DNA of 60,840 nt from Bacteroidota bacterium (GTDB taxonomy: Bacteria; Bacteroidota; Bacteroidia; Chitinophagales; Chitinophagaceae), in contig JAGWWM010000013.1 of assembly GCA_018970395.1 (NCBI GenBank), forward strand, positions 1 to 60,840. The letters are read 5' to 3'. Below, piece by piece: positions 34,601-44,230 of this stretch; position 1 is the first letter of the stretch, and each line of letters starts with the position of its first letter. A program made the translations under genes and the position numbers. The notes beneath the pieces were generated by a model. The model ran no database searches, had not been told where the DNA came from, and was given only the letters and a program-made list of their open reading frames with translations.

Positions 34601-35050
34601 ATGTTGACTGAAAAGAGTGATGAGCATTATATGCTGCAAGCCCTTCGCGAAGCTCAAACTGCGCTCGAAAAAGGCGAAGTACCTATCGGTGCAGTTGTGG
34701 TTGCCAAGGATCAAATCATAGGAAGAGGGTATAATCAGACAGAATTACTGAAAGATCCCACCGCTCATGCGGAGATGATCGCCCTTACAGCAGCTTTTAA
34801 TTCCATGGGAGCTAAATATTTGCCGGACGCCACGCTTTATGTCACCATAGAGCCTTGCTTGATGTGTGCAGGGGCGCTTTACTGGAGCAAAATCGGAAGA
34901 ATTGTATGGGGAGCGGATGATGAAAAACACGGACATAAAAACCGTACGAATCAAAATCCCTTTCATCCCAAAACAGCAATTACATCAGGGATTCTCAAAG
35001 AACCTTGCGCACGGCTGATGAAAGATTTCTTTTTATCGAAAAGAAAGTAA
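34601..35050 (+). CDS. tadA: tRNA-specific adenosine deaminase (A34 to inosine)
   Basis: Zinc deaminase that makes inosine at the tRNA-Arg wobble position. Zinc-binding and catalytic motifs are HAEMIAL (His and Glu) and PCLMCAGAL (two Cys), typical for TadA. The N-terminal YMLQALREAQTALEKGEVPIGAVVV and the C-terminal KEPCARLMKDFFLSKR match the family. Length 149 residues is normal. A guanine deaminase is the alternative for this fold, but GEVPIGAVVV and the EPCLMC context favour TadA. Confidence 0.9.
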   Translation: MLTEKSDEHYMLQALREAQTALEKGEVPIGAVVVAKDQIIGRGYNQTELLKDPTAHAEMIALTAAFNSMGAKYLPDATLYVTIEPCLMCAGALYWSKIGRIVWGADDEKHGHKNRTNQNPFHPKTAITSGILKEPCARLMKDFFLSKRK

Positions 35051-35137
35051 AGTTAATTGAATCATTCAGCCGACTAATCGTTTGCAACAATATCTCTCCT
35101 CATTTGTTTGTAATTTGAAAACTAATATTATTGCATT

Positions 35138-35440
35138 ATGTCAACACAATCCAACAACGATCAGCCCCAGCCGAAAGTAGCTGCCTGCTTTCCAATAGAA
35201 GTAAAAGTTACTGCCGGAAAAACTTACGCATGGTGTACTTGCGGATTAAGTGAAACCCAACCCTTTTGTGACGGCCAACACAAGTCGCTTTCGGTTGAAA
35301 AAGAGGGCGAAACCGTGATGCCTTTTAAAAGTTTAAAATACACGCCGGAAAAAGACGAAAGCGTTTGGCTATGTCAGTGTAAGCATACTAAAAATCCTCC
35401 CTTTTGTGATGGAAGTCATAAGGCATTAACGACAGAATAA
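35138..35440 (+). CDS. Double CDGSH iron-sulfur domain protein
   Basis: Small [2Fe-2S] protein with two CDGSH domains. Each has the C-x-C-x2-x3-P-F-C-D-G-x-H pattern: the first as CTCGLSETQPFCDGQH (residues about 29-44), the second as CQCKHTKNPPFCDGSH (about 80-95). This tandem arrangement suits the soluble MitoNEET-like bacterial type. Length is 100 residues with no signal peptide. Redox or cluster-transfer function is inferred from family. It converges on metH with a 17-base gap. Confidence 0.88.
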   Translation: MSTQSNNDQPQPKVAACFPIEVKVTAGKTYAWCTCGLSETQPFCDGQHKSLSVEKEGETVMPFKSLKYTPEKDESVWLCQCKHTKNPPFCDGSHKALTTE

Positions 35441-35457
35441 GAAAAAGGCAAATCAGC

Positions 35458-38148
35458 TTACCGATCCAATATCGGACGTAACCATTTTTCAGCTTCTCCC
35501 AAAGACATCTGTTTTCTTTGAGCGTAATCTTTCAATTGATCGGTTTCAATTTTGCCTACGCCAAAATATTTACTTTCCGGATGGGCAATATACCAGCCGC
35601 AAACAGATGAAGCGGGATACATTGCGAGCGATTCCGTCAATTGAATGCCGGTTGCTGTTTCTCCGCCCAACAAATCAAACAGCTTGGTTTTTTCGGTGTG
35701 ATCCGGACAGGCGGGATAACCGGGCGCGGGACGAATGCCTTGATAGGCTTCCTGAATCAATGATTCATTAGAGAGCGATTCAGATTTTGCGTAACCCCAA
35801 AATTCTTTTCTCGTGCGCTCATGCAAACACTCAGCAAAAGCCTCTGCCAAACGATCGGCAAGCGCCTGTAACATGATCTTGTTGTAATCATCCTGTGCGG
35901 CTTCAAATTTTTTCACGTATTCATCTACCCCGTGTATGGTAACTGAAAATGCTCCTATATAATCGGTGTATCCTGCAGTAGCAGGAGCAATAAAATCAGC
36001 GAGTGATACATTCGGCTGCCCCTCCGCTTTCTTAATCTGTTGTCGTAAAAATTGCAGGGCAACTTTATTTTGATTAGCCTGCAGCGTAATGGTATCTCTG
36101 TCGTTGCTATTGGCTTGCCAAAAACCAATTACCCCTTTTGCACTCAACCATTTTTCAGTGATAATCTTATCCAATAATGCGTTGGCATCATTATATAATT
36201 TGCTCGCTTCTGTACCCACCACTTCATCTTTCAGGATAGCAGGAAATTTTCCGTGCAACTCCCAGGCGATAAAGAAAGGTTGCCAGTCTATATAGTTTCT
36301 CAACTCGCTTAAATCATAAGCATCAAAAACTTTTGTTCCGCTGAATGTGGGTGCAACCGGCTGATAATCCGCCCAGTTTATTCGGGTTTTATTGCGAACA
36401 GCATCTTCGTAACTGAGCAGGCTTTTGACTACTCTTTTCTGTTCAAAATCTTCCTTGAGTTTTTGATATTCAGTTTGTACGCCTGATAAAAAATCCTGCT
36501 TCTGTTCTTTGCTGAGCAAACTCCCCGCAACTGTTACACTTCTGGAAGCATCGAGCACATGAATGACTCCATGTTCATACTGGGGCGCAATTTTTACTGC
36601 CGTATGCATTCGACTGGTAGTGGCTCCTCCAATCAATAAAGGCTGCTTCATCCCTCTTCTTTTCATTTCATGCGCTACATGCACCATTTCATCTAAGGAA
36701 GGAGTGATGAGTCCGGAAAGTCCAATAATATCGGCGCCGAATTTTTCTGCTTCATCCAATATTTTATCGGTTGGCACCATTACCCCAAGATCTTTGATTT
36801 CATATCCATTACACCCCAGTACAACCCCTACAATATTTTTACCAATATCATGCACATCCCCTTTTACTGTCGCAAGTAAAATTTTAGCTGCTCCTTCAGT
36901 ACCGTTTGCGAAAGGATTATTGCGCTTCTCTTCTTCAATGTATGGCGTTAAAACAGCTACACTTTTCTTCATCACGCGCGCGCTCTTGACTACTTGAGGT
37001 AAAAACATTTTTCCGGCACCAAACAAATCTCCCACTACATTCATGCCCGCCATTAAAGGCCCTTCAATCACATCGAGGGGACGGGGATATTTTTGTCTGG
37101 CTTCTTCGGTATCTGCATCAATGTAATCCGTAATGCCATTCACCAATGCATGCTTGAGTCTTTCTTCCACGCTGCCGTTCCGCCAGGCTTCATCTTTCAC
37201 CTCCACTTTTCCTTTTGCCTTAACCGTTTCCGCGAACGCTATCAGTTTTTCCGTTGCCTGATTATTGTCATTATTGCGATTGAGAATCACATCTTCACAG
37301 AGTTCTCTTAATTGCGCTTCGATTTCATCATACACTACCAGCTGTCCAGCATTCACAATGCCCATGTCCATACCCGCTTTAATGGCATGGTAAAGAAACA
37401 CACTGTGCATGGCTTCTCGCACATGTTCATTTCCTCTGAACGAAAAAGATAAATTGCTGACACCACCACTTACTTTTACCAACGGCATCAGTTGTTTGAT
37501 TTCTCTTGTAGCTTCAATGAAATCTACGCCGTAATTATTGTGCTCTTCCAGTCCGGTGGCTACGGCAAAAATATTGGGATCGAAAATAATATCCTGCGGC
37601 GCGAAGCCCACTTTCTCTGTGAGAATTTTATAGGCGCGATGACAAATCGCCACTTTTCTTGCCTGCGTATCGGCCTGTCCCACTTCATCAAATGCCATTA
37701 CCACCACCGCTGCACCAAACATTCTGCAAATCCGTGCTTGCTCGATGAATTTCTCTTCTCCTTCTTTCATGGAGATGGAGTTGACGATGCATTTTCCCTG
37801 CACGCATTTTAATCCCGCCTCAATGATTTCAAATTTGGAAGAATCAATCATCACCGGAATTTTGGCAATATCCGGTTCGCTTTGGAGCAGATTTAAAAAG
37901 GTAACCATTGCCTGCACGCCATCGAGCAATGCATCATCCATATTCACATCAATAATCTGTGCTCCACTTTCCACTTGCTGCCGCGCCACACTCAATGCTT
38001 CTTCGTACTGATTCTCTTTAATCAGTCTTGCGAATTTTTTTGAGCCGGTAACATTGGTTCTTTCTCCTACATTGATAAAATTCGTCTCCGGTCGCACCAC
38101 CAGCGGTTCCAGTCCTGAATATCTTGCGTATGGTTTAATTGTTGCCAT
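35458..38148 (-). CDS. metH: Cobalamin-dependent methionine synthase, C-terminal subunit (folate, B12 and activation domains)
   Basis: Transfers a methyl group from methyltetrahydrofolate to homocysteine via cobalamin. The folate-binding (pterin) domain begins with [17 protein letters not shown]; the cobalamin domain holds the DxHxxG motif in [13 protein letters not shown] and the capping helix region before it; the reactivation (SAM-binding) domain at the C-terminus has [15 protein letters not shown]. It lacks the homocysteine/zinc domain, which is encoded by the next gene upstream (38179-39183). The two are 30 bases apart with a heptamer repeat in between. Length 896 residues equals full MetH minus its first domain. 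Confidence 0.93.
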   Translation of the reverse strand: MATIKPYARYSGLEPLVVRPETNFINVGERTNVTGSKKFARLIKENQYEEALSVARQQVESGAQIIDVNMDDALLDGVQAMVTFLNLLQSEPDIAKIPVMIDSSKFEIIEAGLKCVQGKCIVNSISMKEGEEKFIEQARICRMFGAAVVVMAFDEVGQADTQARKVAICHRAYKILTEKVGFAPQDIIFDPNIFAVATGLEEHNNYGVDFIEATREIKQLMPLVKVSGGVSNLSFSFRGNEHVREAMHSVFLYHAIKAGMDMGIVNAGQLVVYDEIEAQLRELCEDVILNRNNDNNQATEKLIAFAETVKAKGKVEVKDEAWRNGSVEERLKHALVNGITDYIDADTEEARQKYPRPLDVIEGPLMAGMNVVGDLFGAGKMFLPQVVKSARVMKKSVAVLTPYIEEEKRNNPFANGTEGAAKILLATVKGDVHDIGKNIVGVVLGCNGYEIKDLGVMVPTDKILDEAEKFGADIIGLSGLITPSLDEMVHVAHEMKRRGMKQPLLIGGATTSRMHTAVKIAPQYEHGVIHVLDASRSVTVAGSLLSKEQKQDFLSGVQTEYQKLKEDFEQKRVVKSLLSYEDAVRNKTRINWADYQPVAPTFSGTKVFDAYDLSELRNYIDWQPFFIAWELHGKFPAILKDEVVGTEASKLYNDANALLDKIITEKWLSAKGVIGFWQANSNDRDTITLQANQNKVALQFLRQQIKKAEGQPNVSLADFIAPATAGYTDYIGAFSVTIHGVDEYVKKFEAAQDDYNKIMLQALADRLAEAFAECLHERTRKEFWGYAKSESLSNESLIQEAYQGIRPAPGYPACPDHTEKTKLFDLLGGETATGIQLTESLAMYPASSVCGWYIAHPESKYFGVGKIETDQLKDYAQRKQMSLGEAEKWLRPILDR

Positions 38149-38164
38149 AAAATATTTTAGAAAC

Positions 38165-38200
38165 CCAATTATTAATTCTTAATTATTAATTATTAATTCT
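38165..38200. repeat. TAATTA heptamer repeat overlapping the metH N-part stop
   Basis: Repeat units begin before the stop of the upstream metH gene and supply its last eight codons (ELELIINN), then continue to just before the downstream metH start. Confidence 0.7.
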
Positions 38201-39183
38201 AACTCCGGTTTCTTCCTCGGCTGAATATTTTTTACATGCTCTGCGATATGTTTGATGTGATCCGGCGTGGTGCCGCAGCATCCGCCCACAATATTCACCC
38301 AGCCGTTCGCTGCCCATTCTTCCAGATAATGTCCGGTATCTTCCGGACGTTCATCATATTCTCCCATGGCATTGGGCAATCCGGCATTCGGATAAGCACT
38401 CACATAGCAGGAGGCGATTTGAGATAACTCTTCGATATGCGGACGCATTTCATGGGCGCCCAAAGCGCAATTCAAGCCCACGCTTAAAGGATTCGCATGC
38501 TGTACTGAAATATAAAAAGCTTCCAGCGTTTGTCCGCTCAGCGTTCTGCCGCTGGCATCAGTGATAGTTCCGGAAATCGAAATAGGCAATTGCGGTTTTT
38601 GGATGTCGGCGAAAAACTTTTTAATGGCGTAGATGGCTGCTTTGGCGTTGAGGGTGTCAAAAATGGTTTCTATTAAAATCAAATCCACCCCTCCTTCATA
38701 CAATCCTTTTACCTGTTCGTAATAGGCTTCCATTGCTTCATCAAAAGAAAGCGCCCTGTACCCGGGATTGTTGACGTCAGGAGAAAGAGACAAGGTTTTA
38801 TTCATCGGGCCGATGGCTCCTGCCACCCAGGCTTCTTTACCGGTTTCTTGTACAGCTTCTTTCGCAATTTTAGCAGCTGCTACATTGATTTCATACGCAA
38901 GCGCTTCCATTCCATAATCTGCCATGGAAACCCGTTGGGCATTAAAAGTATTGGTTTCAATGATATCGGCTCCTGCTTCGAGATATTGCTTATGAATTCC
39001 TTTTATAATCGAGGGCTGAGTTAGACAAAGCAAATCATTGTTCCCTTTTAAATCGGAAGGCCAGTCTTTAAACCGCTCTCCTCTGTAATCTGCTTCTTCC
39101 AGTTTGTGGCGCTGAATCATGGTACCCATCGCGCCGTCAATCACCAAAATTCTTTTTTCCAGAGCCTGTTGAATTGTTTGCAT
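38179..39183 (-). CDS. metH: Methionine synthase, homocysteine-binding N-terminal subunit
   Basis: Homocysteine S-methyltransferase domain that works with the separate B12 subunit downstream. The TIM-barrel start is [20 protein letters not shown], and the three zinc ligands are Cys in VGLNCALGA and the Cys pair in [13 protein letters not shown]. The 334 residues match the first domain of MetH. The C-terminal eight residues are encoded by an AT-rich repeat and are probably unstructured. The leader contains a 13-base inverted repeat (39232-39284). No cobalamin riboswitch B12 box or SAM riboswitch motif is seen upstream. Confidence 0.93.
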   Translation of the reverse strand: MQTIQQALEKRILVIDGAMGTMIQRHKLEEADYRGERFKDWPSDLKGNNDLLCLTQPSIIKGIHKQYLEAGADIIETNTFNAQRVSMADYGMEALAYEINVAAAKIAKEAVQETGKEAWVAGAIGPMNKTLSLSPDVNNPGYRALSFDEAMEAYYEQVKGLYEGGVDLILIETIFDTLNAKAAIYAIKKFFADIQKPQLPISISGTITDASGRTLSGQTLEAFYISVQHANPLSVGLNCALGAHEMRPHIEELSQIASCYVSAYPNAGLPNAMGEYDERPEDTGHYLEEWAANGWVNIVGGCCGTTPDHIKHIAEHVKNIQPRKKPELELIINN

Positions 39184-39231
39184 AATATATCATTTGACCG
39201 GCGGAGCAAAACTGCAGTCAATTGATTCGGA

Positions 39232-39284
39232 GGAACTGATAAACGAGGGAAAACCTGAAAGGTTGAGTGAGGTTTATTAGTTCC
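39232..39284 (-). promoter_or_regulatory. Inverted repeat in metH leader region
   Basis: Arms 39232-39244 and 39272-39284 are complementary over 13 bases with one mismatch on the minus strand (A-C) that becomes a G-U pair on the plus strand. A second inner hairpin (39252-39256 with 39260-39264) sits inside the loop. It lies 48-100 bases upstream of the metH N-part ATG. It could be an RNA leader structure or an operator; neither is proven. Confidence 0.5.
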
Positions 39285-39428
39285 GTTAGGCCGAACAATA
39301 AACAAATCCGCCAAATGCAGAGCAAATATAGAAGAAATCAACTAAGAAACAAGTGTTTGTAGAAAGGAAAATTCATTGTTTAACACAGCGGCATGGATTC
39401 TCTGAACCACAGAGAACGTCATGTTCGG

Positions 39429-40322
39429 TTACTTTCTTTTGAGGCTAAACACCCTTGATATATTGAATCCGAAAAGCAAATCGCCTTTACCCCAGCTTCC
39501 AATCGTTTCATTGATGAAAGTTCTTTCCGTCATACCTCTCGAATTGGTTACATGCAACTGAAACACGTGCCCCCCTGTTTCTATATCCAGTCCGAGTGAA
39601 AGTGAATTGCGGGTGTTGGGGAAGCGGGAATTGGGTAGCTGGTAATAGTATTCCGCATTAAGGCTTACTCTTTTTGAAAGGCGTTGTCTGCCACCAATAC
39701 CAATGGACAGCAAATCACTTGGGTCGGCTGTTGTTTTCACTAAATTATAATGCACTAAAGTAGGCATGATTTGTAAGGAAGTGGCGGATGTGAATTTTCT
39801 GGCAATCAGCAACTGATGAGCATAATACAGCCTGGATCCAAAATAATTTTTTCTGTTAGGATTTTCCCATTTGAGCGTATTGAGCATGATAGTAGATGAG
39901 AAACTCATACTTACCGGCATGCTGTTGTTGACAGTTTGAGACAGGATTCTGTATTTAAAAAAAGCATCTACTTGTTTTTGAAATGTACTCCTTCCCAAAC
40001 CTACCATCAGGTTGTCGGTGACGCCATAATCCACCCCCATTCTCATGGAAGCATTGTCTAATCCGAACAGACTGTAAAGCCCTTCATTGATTTGACCGAA
40101 ACGATGGGAAATTCTTAAATCAAGAATACCGGAAGGAAGTTGCTCAATACTTTGTCCGTTGATGATACGGGTTGCATAAAAAGTTCCCTCTACCAGTTCA
40201 GCTTTCTCATCTTTTGGCTTTTCAGAATCAATAAGCTGATTCAGATCAACGTCTTGTCCATAAGCGATACTAAAGCAAAATGAAATACTTAGCATCCATT
40301 GAAATAAAGAAAATATGCGCAT
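39429..40322 (-). CDS. DUF5777 family outer-membrane beta-barrel protein
   Basis: Exported protein with signal peptide (MLSISFCFSIAYGQD) and the family landmarks YATRIINGQSIEQLPSGILDLRISHRFG, LFGLDNASMRMGVDYGVTDNLMVGLGRS and the C-terminal strand ending in FSLKRK. The many amphipathic beta segments predict an outer-membrane barrel of 297 residues. In this window it is the last gene of a unit with two haem c proteins and a YceI protein; the YceI gene ends nine bases upstream of its start. Function is unknown. Confidence 0.82.
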   Translation of the reverse strand: MRIFSLFQWMLSISFCFSIAYGQDVDLNQLIDSEKPKDEKAELVEGTFYATRIINGQSIEQLPSGILDLRISHRFGQINEGLYSLFGLDNASMRMGVDYGVTDNLMVGLGRSTFQKQVDAFFKYRILSQTVNNSMPVSMSFSSTIMLNTLKWENPNRKNYFGSRLYYAHQLLIARKFTSATSLQIMPTLVHYNLVKTTADPSDLLSIGIGGRQRLSKRVSLNAEYYYQLPNSRFPNTRNSLSLGLDIETGGHVFQLHVTNSRGMTERTFINETIGSWGKGDLLFGFNISRVFSLKRK

Positions 40323-40331
40323 GTTTTGGTT

Positions 40332-40889
40332 TTATTTTTTATACGGCAGGTACTCACAATTTACAGTTACTTCTACTTCTTCAGCAATTTTTTTAAAGAC
40401 AATCTTTGGCACTTTGATATCATAGTCTTCAAGTCGAACCGGAAATTTGGCAGTGCCGGTTATTTTTCCATTATTGACCGTTAGGTTTCCGTTCATTTTA
40501 ACTGTACGGGTAACCCCATGCATCAACAATTGACCTTCAATGCTGGCAGCATAAGTTCCATTTTTTGAAAAATCTATCGCTGAAAGATTAATAATGTTCC
40601 CTTTAAATTCAGAACGCGGATATTTTTCAGAATTCATATAATCTTCATCGTTAAAGTGCTCTTGCATAGCAGATTTTTTGAATTCAAACTGATTAATCGT
40701 GACCAAAAATTGCAACACGCCGTCCTTGGTATTCAAGCTGCTATAGACTTTTTTGTTAATCGCTTTAATGTCTTCAATAGGGGTTGAAGAAAAAAACTGG
40801 ATATTCCCGTTACGGGCAACATACAGCGGTTGGGCTACTGCAGCACCAACAAACAGCAATAAAACACCCATTAAAAAACTTTTTCTCAT
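40332..40889 (-). CDS. YceI-like periplasmic protein
   Basis: Smaller (185 residues) relative of the YceI family. The signal peptide ends near GAAVAQ. The mature part has the pattern ISxxP...IKAINKKVYSSLNTKDG, then FEFKKSAMQEHFNDEDYMNSEKYPRSEFKGNI (written here as motif segments) and MHGVTRTVKMNGNL, the equivalents of the DNDYRDKHL and LTIRDITKPV landmarks of the first YceI gene. It is shorter and more diverged than the copy at 2858 and sits between a haem protein and DUF5777. A role in handling a lipid or quinone-like ligand is speculative. Confidence 0.8.
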   Translation of the reverse strand: MRKSFLMGVLLLFVGAAVAQPLYVARNGNIQFFSSTPIEDIKAINKKVYSSLNTKDGVLQFLVTINQFEFKKSAMQEHFNDEDYMNSEKYPRSEFKGNIINLSAIDFSKNGTYAASIEGQLLMHGVTRTVKMNGNLTVNNGKITGTAKFPVRLEDYDIKVPKIVFKKIAEEVEVTVNCEYLPYKK

Positions 40890-40900
40890 AATACTGGTTT

Positions 40901-40945
40901 TATTATTAATTATTAATTACTAATTATTAATTTTTTATTACTAAT
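40901..40945. repeat. TAATTA heptamer repeat after small cytochrome stop
   Basis: Imperfect seven-base units (TAATTAT, TAATTAC) run from the stop codon of the small cytochrome towards the YceI start. Fourth array of this type in the window. Confidence 0.7.
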
Positions 40946-41330
40946 TCTCCTTCATCCCCTGATTAATCCAAGCTCTGATCTGATTGATTTTACAGGCAGA
41001 CAATCGGGAAGCGTTTTTCGGCATGGGATTATTATCTCTGATAACCGACTCCAGGAACATTTCATTTTCTGCCGCATCTTTTACTTCCTGATACGTTTCG
41101 AGCTTGATGCCCATTCCTCCTGTAGCGTTGCCGCTATGGCATCCGGCACAATGAGCATTGAGAATATTTTTTATTTCTACATTGAAACGCACATTGGAGG
41201 TGTCGCAGGCTGTTCCATAAAGGACGTCTTCTTTATCATAATAACAGGAAGAAAATAAAAAAACCACTCCGAGTAAAACAAATGGGAAATAAAATCGTAC
41301 ACGCATAAAACTTTTTTTAAAAGAAATCAT
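40941..41330 (-). CDS. Small c-type cytochrome lipoprotein
   Basis: Monohaem protein of 129 residues. The signal peptide ends at the lipobox FSSC, giving a lipid-anchored periplasmic or surface protein. The haem site is CAGCHSG (CxxCH), and the likely axial Met lies in NNPMPKNASRLS. The C-terminus has the conserved pattern INQIRAWINQGMKEN. An ATG at 41306 is an equally possible start. It lies 36 bases after the larger cytochrome gene and upstream of YceI and DUF5777. Confidence 0.83.
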   Translation of the reverse strand: MISFKKSFMRVRFYFPFVLLGVVFLFSSCYYDKEDVLYGTACDTSNVRFNVEIKNILNAHCAGCHSGNATGGMGIKLETYQEVKDAAENEMFLESVIRDNNPMPKNASRLSACKINQIRAWINQGMKEN

Positions 41331-41365
41331 TGATAATTTATAAATCGTATTTAAATTAATTTTTC

Positions 41366-42028
41366 CTAATTATTTAATGCCCCGGCTTGTATCCATTTAT
41401 CAAGTTGTTGTATTTGACAATCAGACAATTTCCCCCCCACCGGCATTGGGCTATACCCTGCTTCATGGTTTACTGAACCCATCAATCGTCCGTTTAAGGC
41501 AATCGTTTTTACTACATTGTAGTCTTTTAAATTTAAGCCGGCACTCTGATTGTTTGCATTATGACAACCATAGCAGCTGCTCTCCAGTATCGGAACAATT
41601 ACGCTGCTATAGTTAGTGGCCGATAAGTCACAGGAAGAAGCACAGTTGGTAGTATTCTTAGCTCCCTGAACAATCCATTTATATATTGAATCCTTTTGGG
41701 CTTTTGTCAAAGGCGCGTCCGGAGGCATTTCCCCACTCATAATAACCTCCCAGTACTTACTCTCATAGGGATTATTAGGGGTAAATCCTTTCCGGATACC
41801 GGCATAATCGTATGTTCGGACATTTTCCCGATGTGAGGCAGCATCGTGGCAGCCGGACTTCGCACAATTGGAGACAAAAATGGGAAGCACATGCGACTCG
41901 AAACAAATTTCAGGAGCCCCTTGAACCGGAGGGGTAATGCCTTCTGTAAGATTGGTCACGGGCTCGTGCTTACAGGATTCGCCTGCCAATAATGTTACCA
42001 ACAACAGCACGATTGAAAATCTTACCAT
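41366..42028 (-). CDS. Two-haem c-type cytochrome, exported
   Basis: The signal peptide ends in LLAGESC, suggesting a lipoprotein. Two haem-binding domains are visible. The first site is CAKSGCH, a CX4CH spacing rather than the usual CX2CH; the second is CYGCH. Likely axial Met residues lie in SGEMPPDAPLT and SPMPVGGKLS. Each domain ends with an aromatic helix (DSIYKWIVQGAKN and QQLDKWIQAGALN). Length is 220 residues. It is the first gene of the cytochrome-YceI-DUF5777 unit. Electron partner unknown. Confidence 0.83.
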   Translation of the reverse strand: MVRFSIVLLLVTLLAGESCKHEPVTNLTEGITPPVQGAPEICFESHVLPIFVSNCAKSGCHDAASHRENVRTYDYAGIRKGFTPNNPYESKYWEVIMSGEMPPDAPLTKAQKDSIYKWIVQGAKNTTNCASSCDLSATNYSSVIVPILESSCYGCHNANNQSAGLNLKDYNVVKTIALNGRLMGSVNHEAGYSPMPVGGKLSDCQIQQLDKWIQAGALNN

Positions 42029-42103
42029 AAAACGGGATTTTGTTTATCGGCTTGAAAGATAGAAATATATTTTTGTTAAACAAAAAAATTTCGCCGAATT
42101 TGA

Positions 42104-42727
42104 TTATCCTCGCATCCCTACATACTGCGTAACCGGCTGTCTGTTTTGAATGGATCGTGCCAGCGTCATTTCATCTGCGTATTCAAGTTCGCCCCCGAAT
42201 GAAATGCCTCTGGAAATGGTGGAAATGGTGATTTTTTTATCACCCAGTTTTTTATGGATATAAAACAAAGTGGTATCCCCCTGGATGTTCGGGTTTAGGG
42301 CAAATATGAGTTCTTCCGTTTCTTCTGTTTCAATTCTTTCAACCAACGCATCAATCTTCAATTGATCAGGACCAATTCCGTCCAACGGAGAGATCAGTCC
42401 GCCTAACACATGATAACTACCGCTGTATTGTTGAGTGTTTTCTATGGCAATGACATCGCGGATAGATTCTACCACACAGATGACTTGTTTTTTCCGCATT
42501 GGGTTGTTGCAAATATTACATAATTCCTGATCGGAAATGTTGTGACAGGTTTTGCAAAACTTCATCTCATTGCGAAGTGCCGTCAGTGCATCACTCAGTT
42601 GCTGAACTTCTCCTGCAGGGGTATTCACCAGATGTAAAGCCAAACGCAAAGCGGTTTTTTTTCCGATACCGGGAAGCCTGGATAATTCCTGCACAACTCT
42701 TTCCAATAAAGAAGATGAAAAAGACAT
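42104..42727 (-). CDS. recR: Recombination mediator protein RecR
   Basis: Works with RecO and RecF to load RecA on gapped DNA. The helix-hairpin-helix [19 protein letters not shown] (residues 14-32), the zinc finger [16 protein letters not shown], and the Toprim motif [14 protein letters not shown] are present, followed by [16 protein letters not shown]. The length of 207 residues is normal. It lies 28 bases after the Ig-like lipoprotein gene stop in the same direction, so they may share a transcript. Confidence 0.95.
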   Translation of the reverse strand: MSFSSSLLERVVQELSRLPGIGKKTALRLALHLVNTPAGEVQQLSDALTALRNEMKFCKTCHNISDQELCNICNNPMRKKQVICVVESIRDVIAIENTQQYSGSYHVLGGLISPLDGIGPDQLKIDALVERIETEETEELIFALNPNIQGDTTLFYIHKKLGDKKITISTISRGISFGGELEYADEMTLARSIQNRQPVTQYVGMRG

Positions 42728-42755
42728 GTTACGAAAATACGAATCTAAAGATTGG

Positions 42756-44216
42756 TTAAGGAGTTGGAGTGAATAAGTTTATTTCAAGTTCGTTGTCCCA
42801 GTTTTCCTTTACGGAACATTCTTTCTCTATGGCATGTACGATCTCCGGTTGTTTTTTGGGATTGGCGAAAAAATCTCCTGCGTCCCATGTTTCATTGCCA
42901 TTCGTATCATACAGCAGCGCAAGCTGATAATTCCCCGGGCGGAATAGTCGGGCGTAAAATTCATTTTTGTTTAAGGCAACCCGATGGCGAATACTTTCAT
43001 TCTGATAAAACAACAAAACAGGCTTATTGGAAAAGTTTAAATTATTGAAGCGGATACGCAGACTGCCATATTCTTTTTCTTCTTTAACCCTGAATCGTAG
43101 GGTGTCATTTTTTGCAGTTATTCTTCCGGCACTATCAGCCGCAAACCCTTTGTTTAAATACAACTTACAGGAAGTGCCGGGTTTGAAAGCAGTGATCAGT
43201 TTAAGTCGGCTCTCGAGACTGTCATAAACCAGCTCAAAATTTTTATTCTTTTCGATGGAATCTTCTGTCATCCGAATCAGTTCCCGGTTTACATTGGTGA
43301 TTTTTCGAGGAAAGGTGAGGGTAAGTGTGTCGAGTAAGTCGAAGTTGCCTCCTGTCAGGTTACTCTGATAACTCAGTTTATCATCTTTTGTTTTATCAGC
43401 AGTTTTTGGCTTCACGGGTTTCTTTTCTTTTTCTGTAGCAAAGGCGTAAAGAATCGGACTTAAGGAATCAGCGGGGAGCAAAAGAGGCTGATTTAAAAAC
43501 GCGATGGATTCTATGGGTTGATTGTAGCGCTTATTGCCGTCCGCATCTTTGAGTGCATAGAGGTAAAACTGTCCGGGGGGCAGTCGGTCAAAACGAAAAT
43601 ATCCTTTTCCATTTACTCTTGCTACGTAGCGCGGATTTTCTTTGGAAATGGTCGAGTCTTCCTGTTTGGAATACAATACTGCCCATAAAGTACTGTCCAC
43701 TTTTCCTGTTTCTGCCGTCAGCACCCGCCCCGACAAATGGTTGGAATCAATATGATTGCCGGTAGAAAAGACGTAGGTAAAGTTCTTTTGAATGTTGCCT
43801 TCATTAATATCCGCAACTGCGTTCCCGAAATCTATCGTGTAGGTCGTATTGGGCAGCAGCGTGTCTTTGAATTTGACCGACAAAGTTTTCAATTTGGATT
43901 CTATCAATGGATTTTTTGCCGGATATGGAGAAATGATTACTTGTTCAGTCGCATTCTTAAGTTCAATAAATTCATCGAATTGAAGGGTAAATTTAGATTG
44001 AAGCAGATCTACACGAAGCGCAGAGTCTTTAGGTAAAGCCGCTACCGGTTGGGGCGGCAGGGAATCAATGGGACCTCCGCCGGGAGGTATAATATTGGCA
44101 CAGCCCCATCCTCCGGGAAAAGCCAGCACTCCAACCATGAATACTATTAATAAATAGCGGGAGAGCAACCCCGTATTCCCTTTATACCCTTCACGTTCAA
44201 CCATTCGCATTATCAA
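42756..44216 (-). CDS. Ig-like (Big_5) domain lipoprotein
   Basis: Exported protein, probably lipidated at the Cys of [18 protein letters not shown] (about residue 39). An N-terminal bacterial Ig-like domain (about residues 45-150) has the pattern [22 protein letters not shown] and a [19 protein letters not shown] end. This is followed by an SD-repeat-type or transthyretin-like beta region with [22 protein letters not shown], a linker rich in Lys (about 268-280), and another beta domain with [10 protein letters not shown]. Bacteroidota proteins of this type are common; function is unknown. Divergent from the SRPBCC gene by only 14 bases. Confidence 0.75.
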   Translation of the reverse strand: MIMRMVEREGYKGNTGLLSRYLLIVFMVGVLAFPGGWGCANIIPPGGGPIDSLPPQPVAALPKDSALRVDLLQSKFTLQFDEFIELKNATEQVIISPYPAKNPLIESKLKTLSVKFKDTLLPNTTYTIDFGNAVADINEGNIQKNFTYVFSTGNHIDSNHLSGRVLTAETGKVDSTLWAVLYSKQEDSTISKENPRYVARVNGKGYFRFDRLPPGQFYLYALKDADGNKRYNQPIESIAFLNQPLLLPADSLSPILYAFATEKEKKPVKPKTADKTKDDKLSYQSNLTGGNFDLLDTLTLTFPRKITNVNRELIRMTEDSIEKNKNFELVYDSLESRLKLITAFKPGTSCKLYLNKGFAADSAGRITAKNDTLRFRVKEEKEYGSLRIRFNNLNFSNKPVLLFYQNESIRHRVALNKNEFYARLFRPGNYQLALLYDTNGNETWDAGDFFANPKKQPEIVHAIEKECSVKENWDNELEINLFTPTP

Positions 44217-44230
44217 TTGTAATTATCAAT

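Noticed and set aside
39184-39428. Cobalamin or SAM riboswitch upstream of metH
   Set aside because: No B12 box and no SAM-I or SAM-II core motif could be found; only the inverted repeat is reported.
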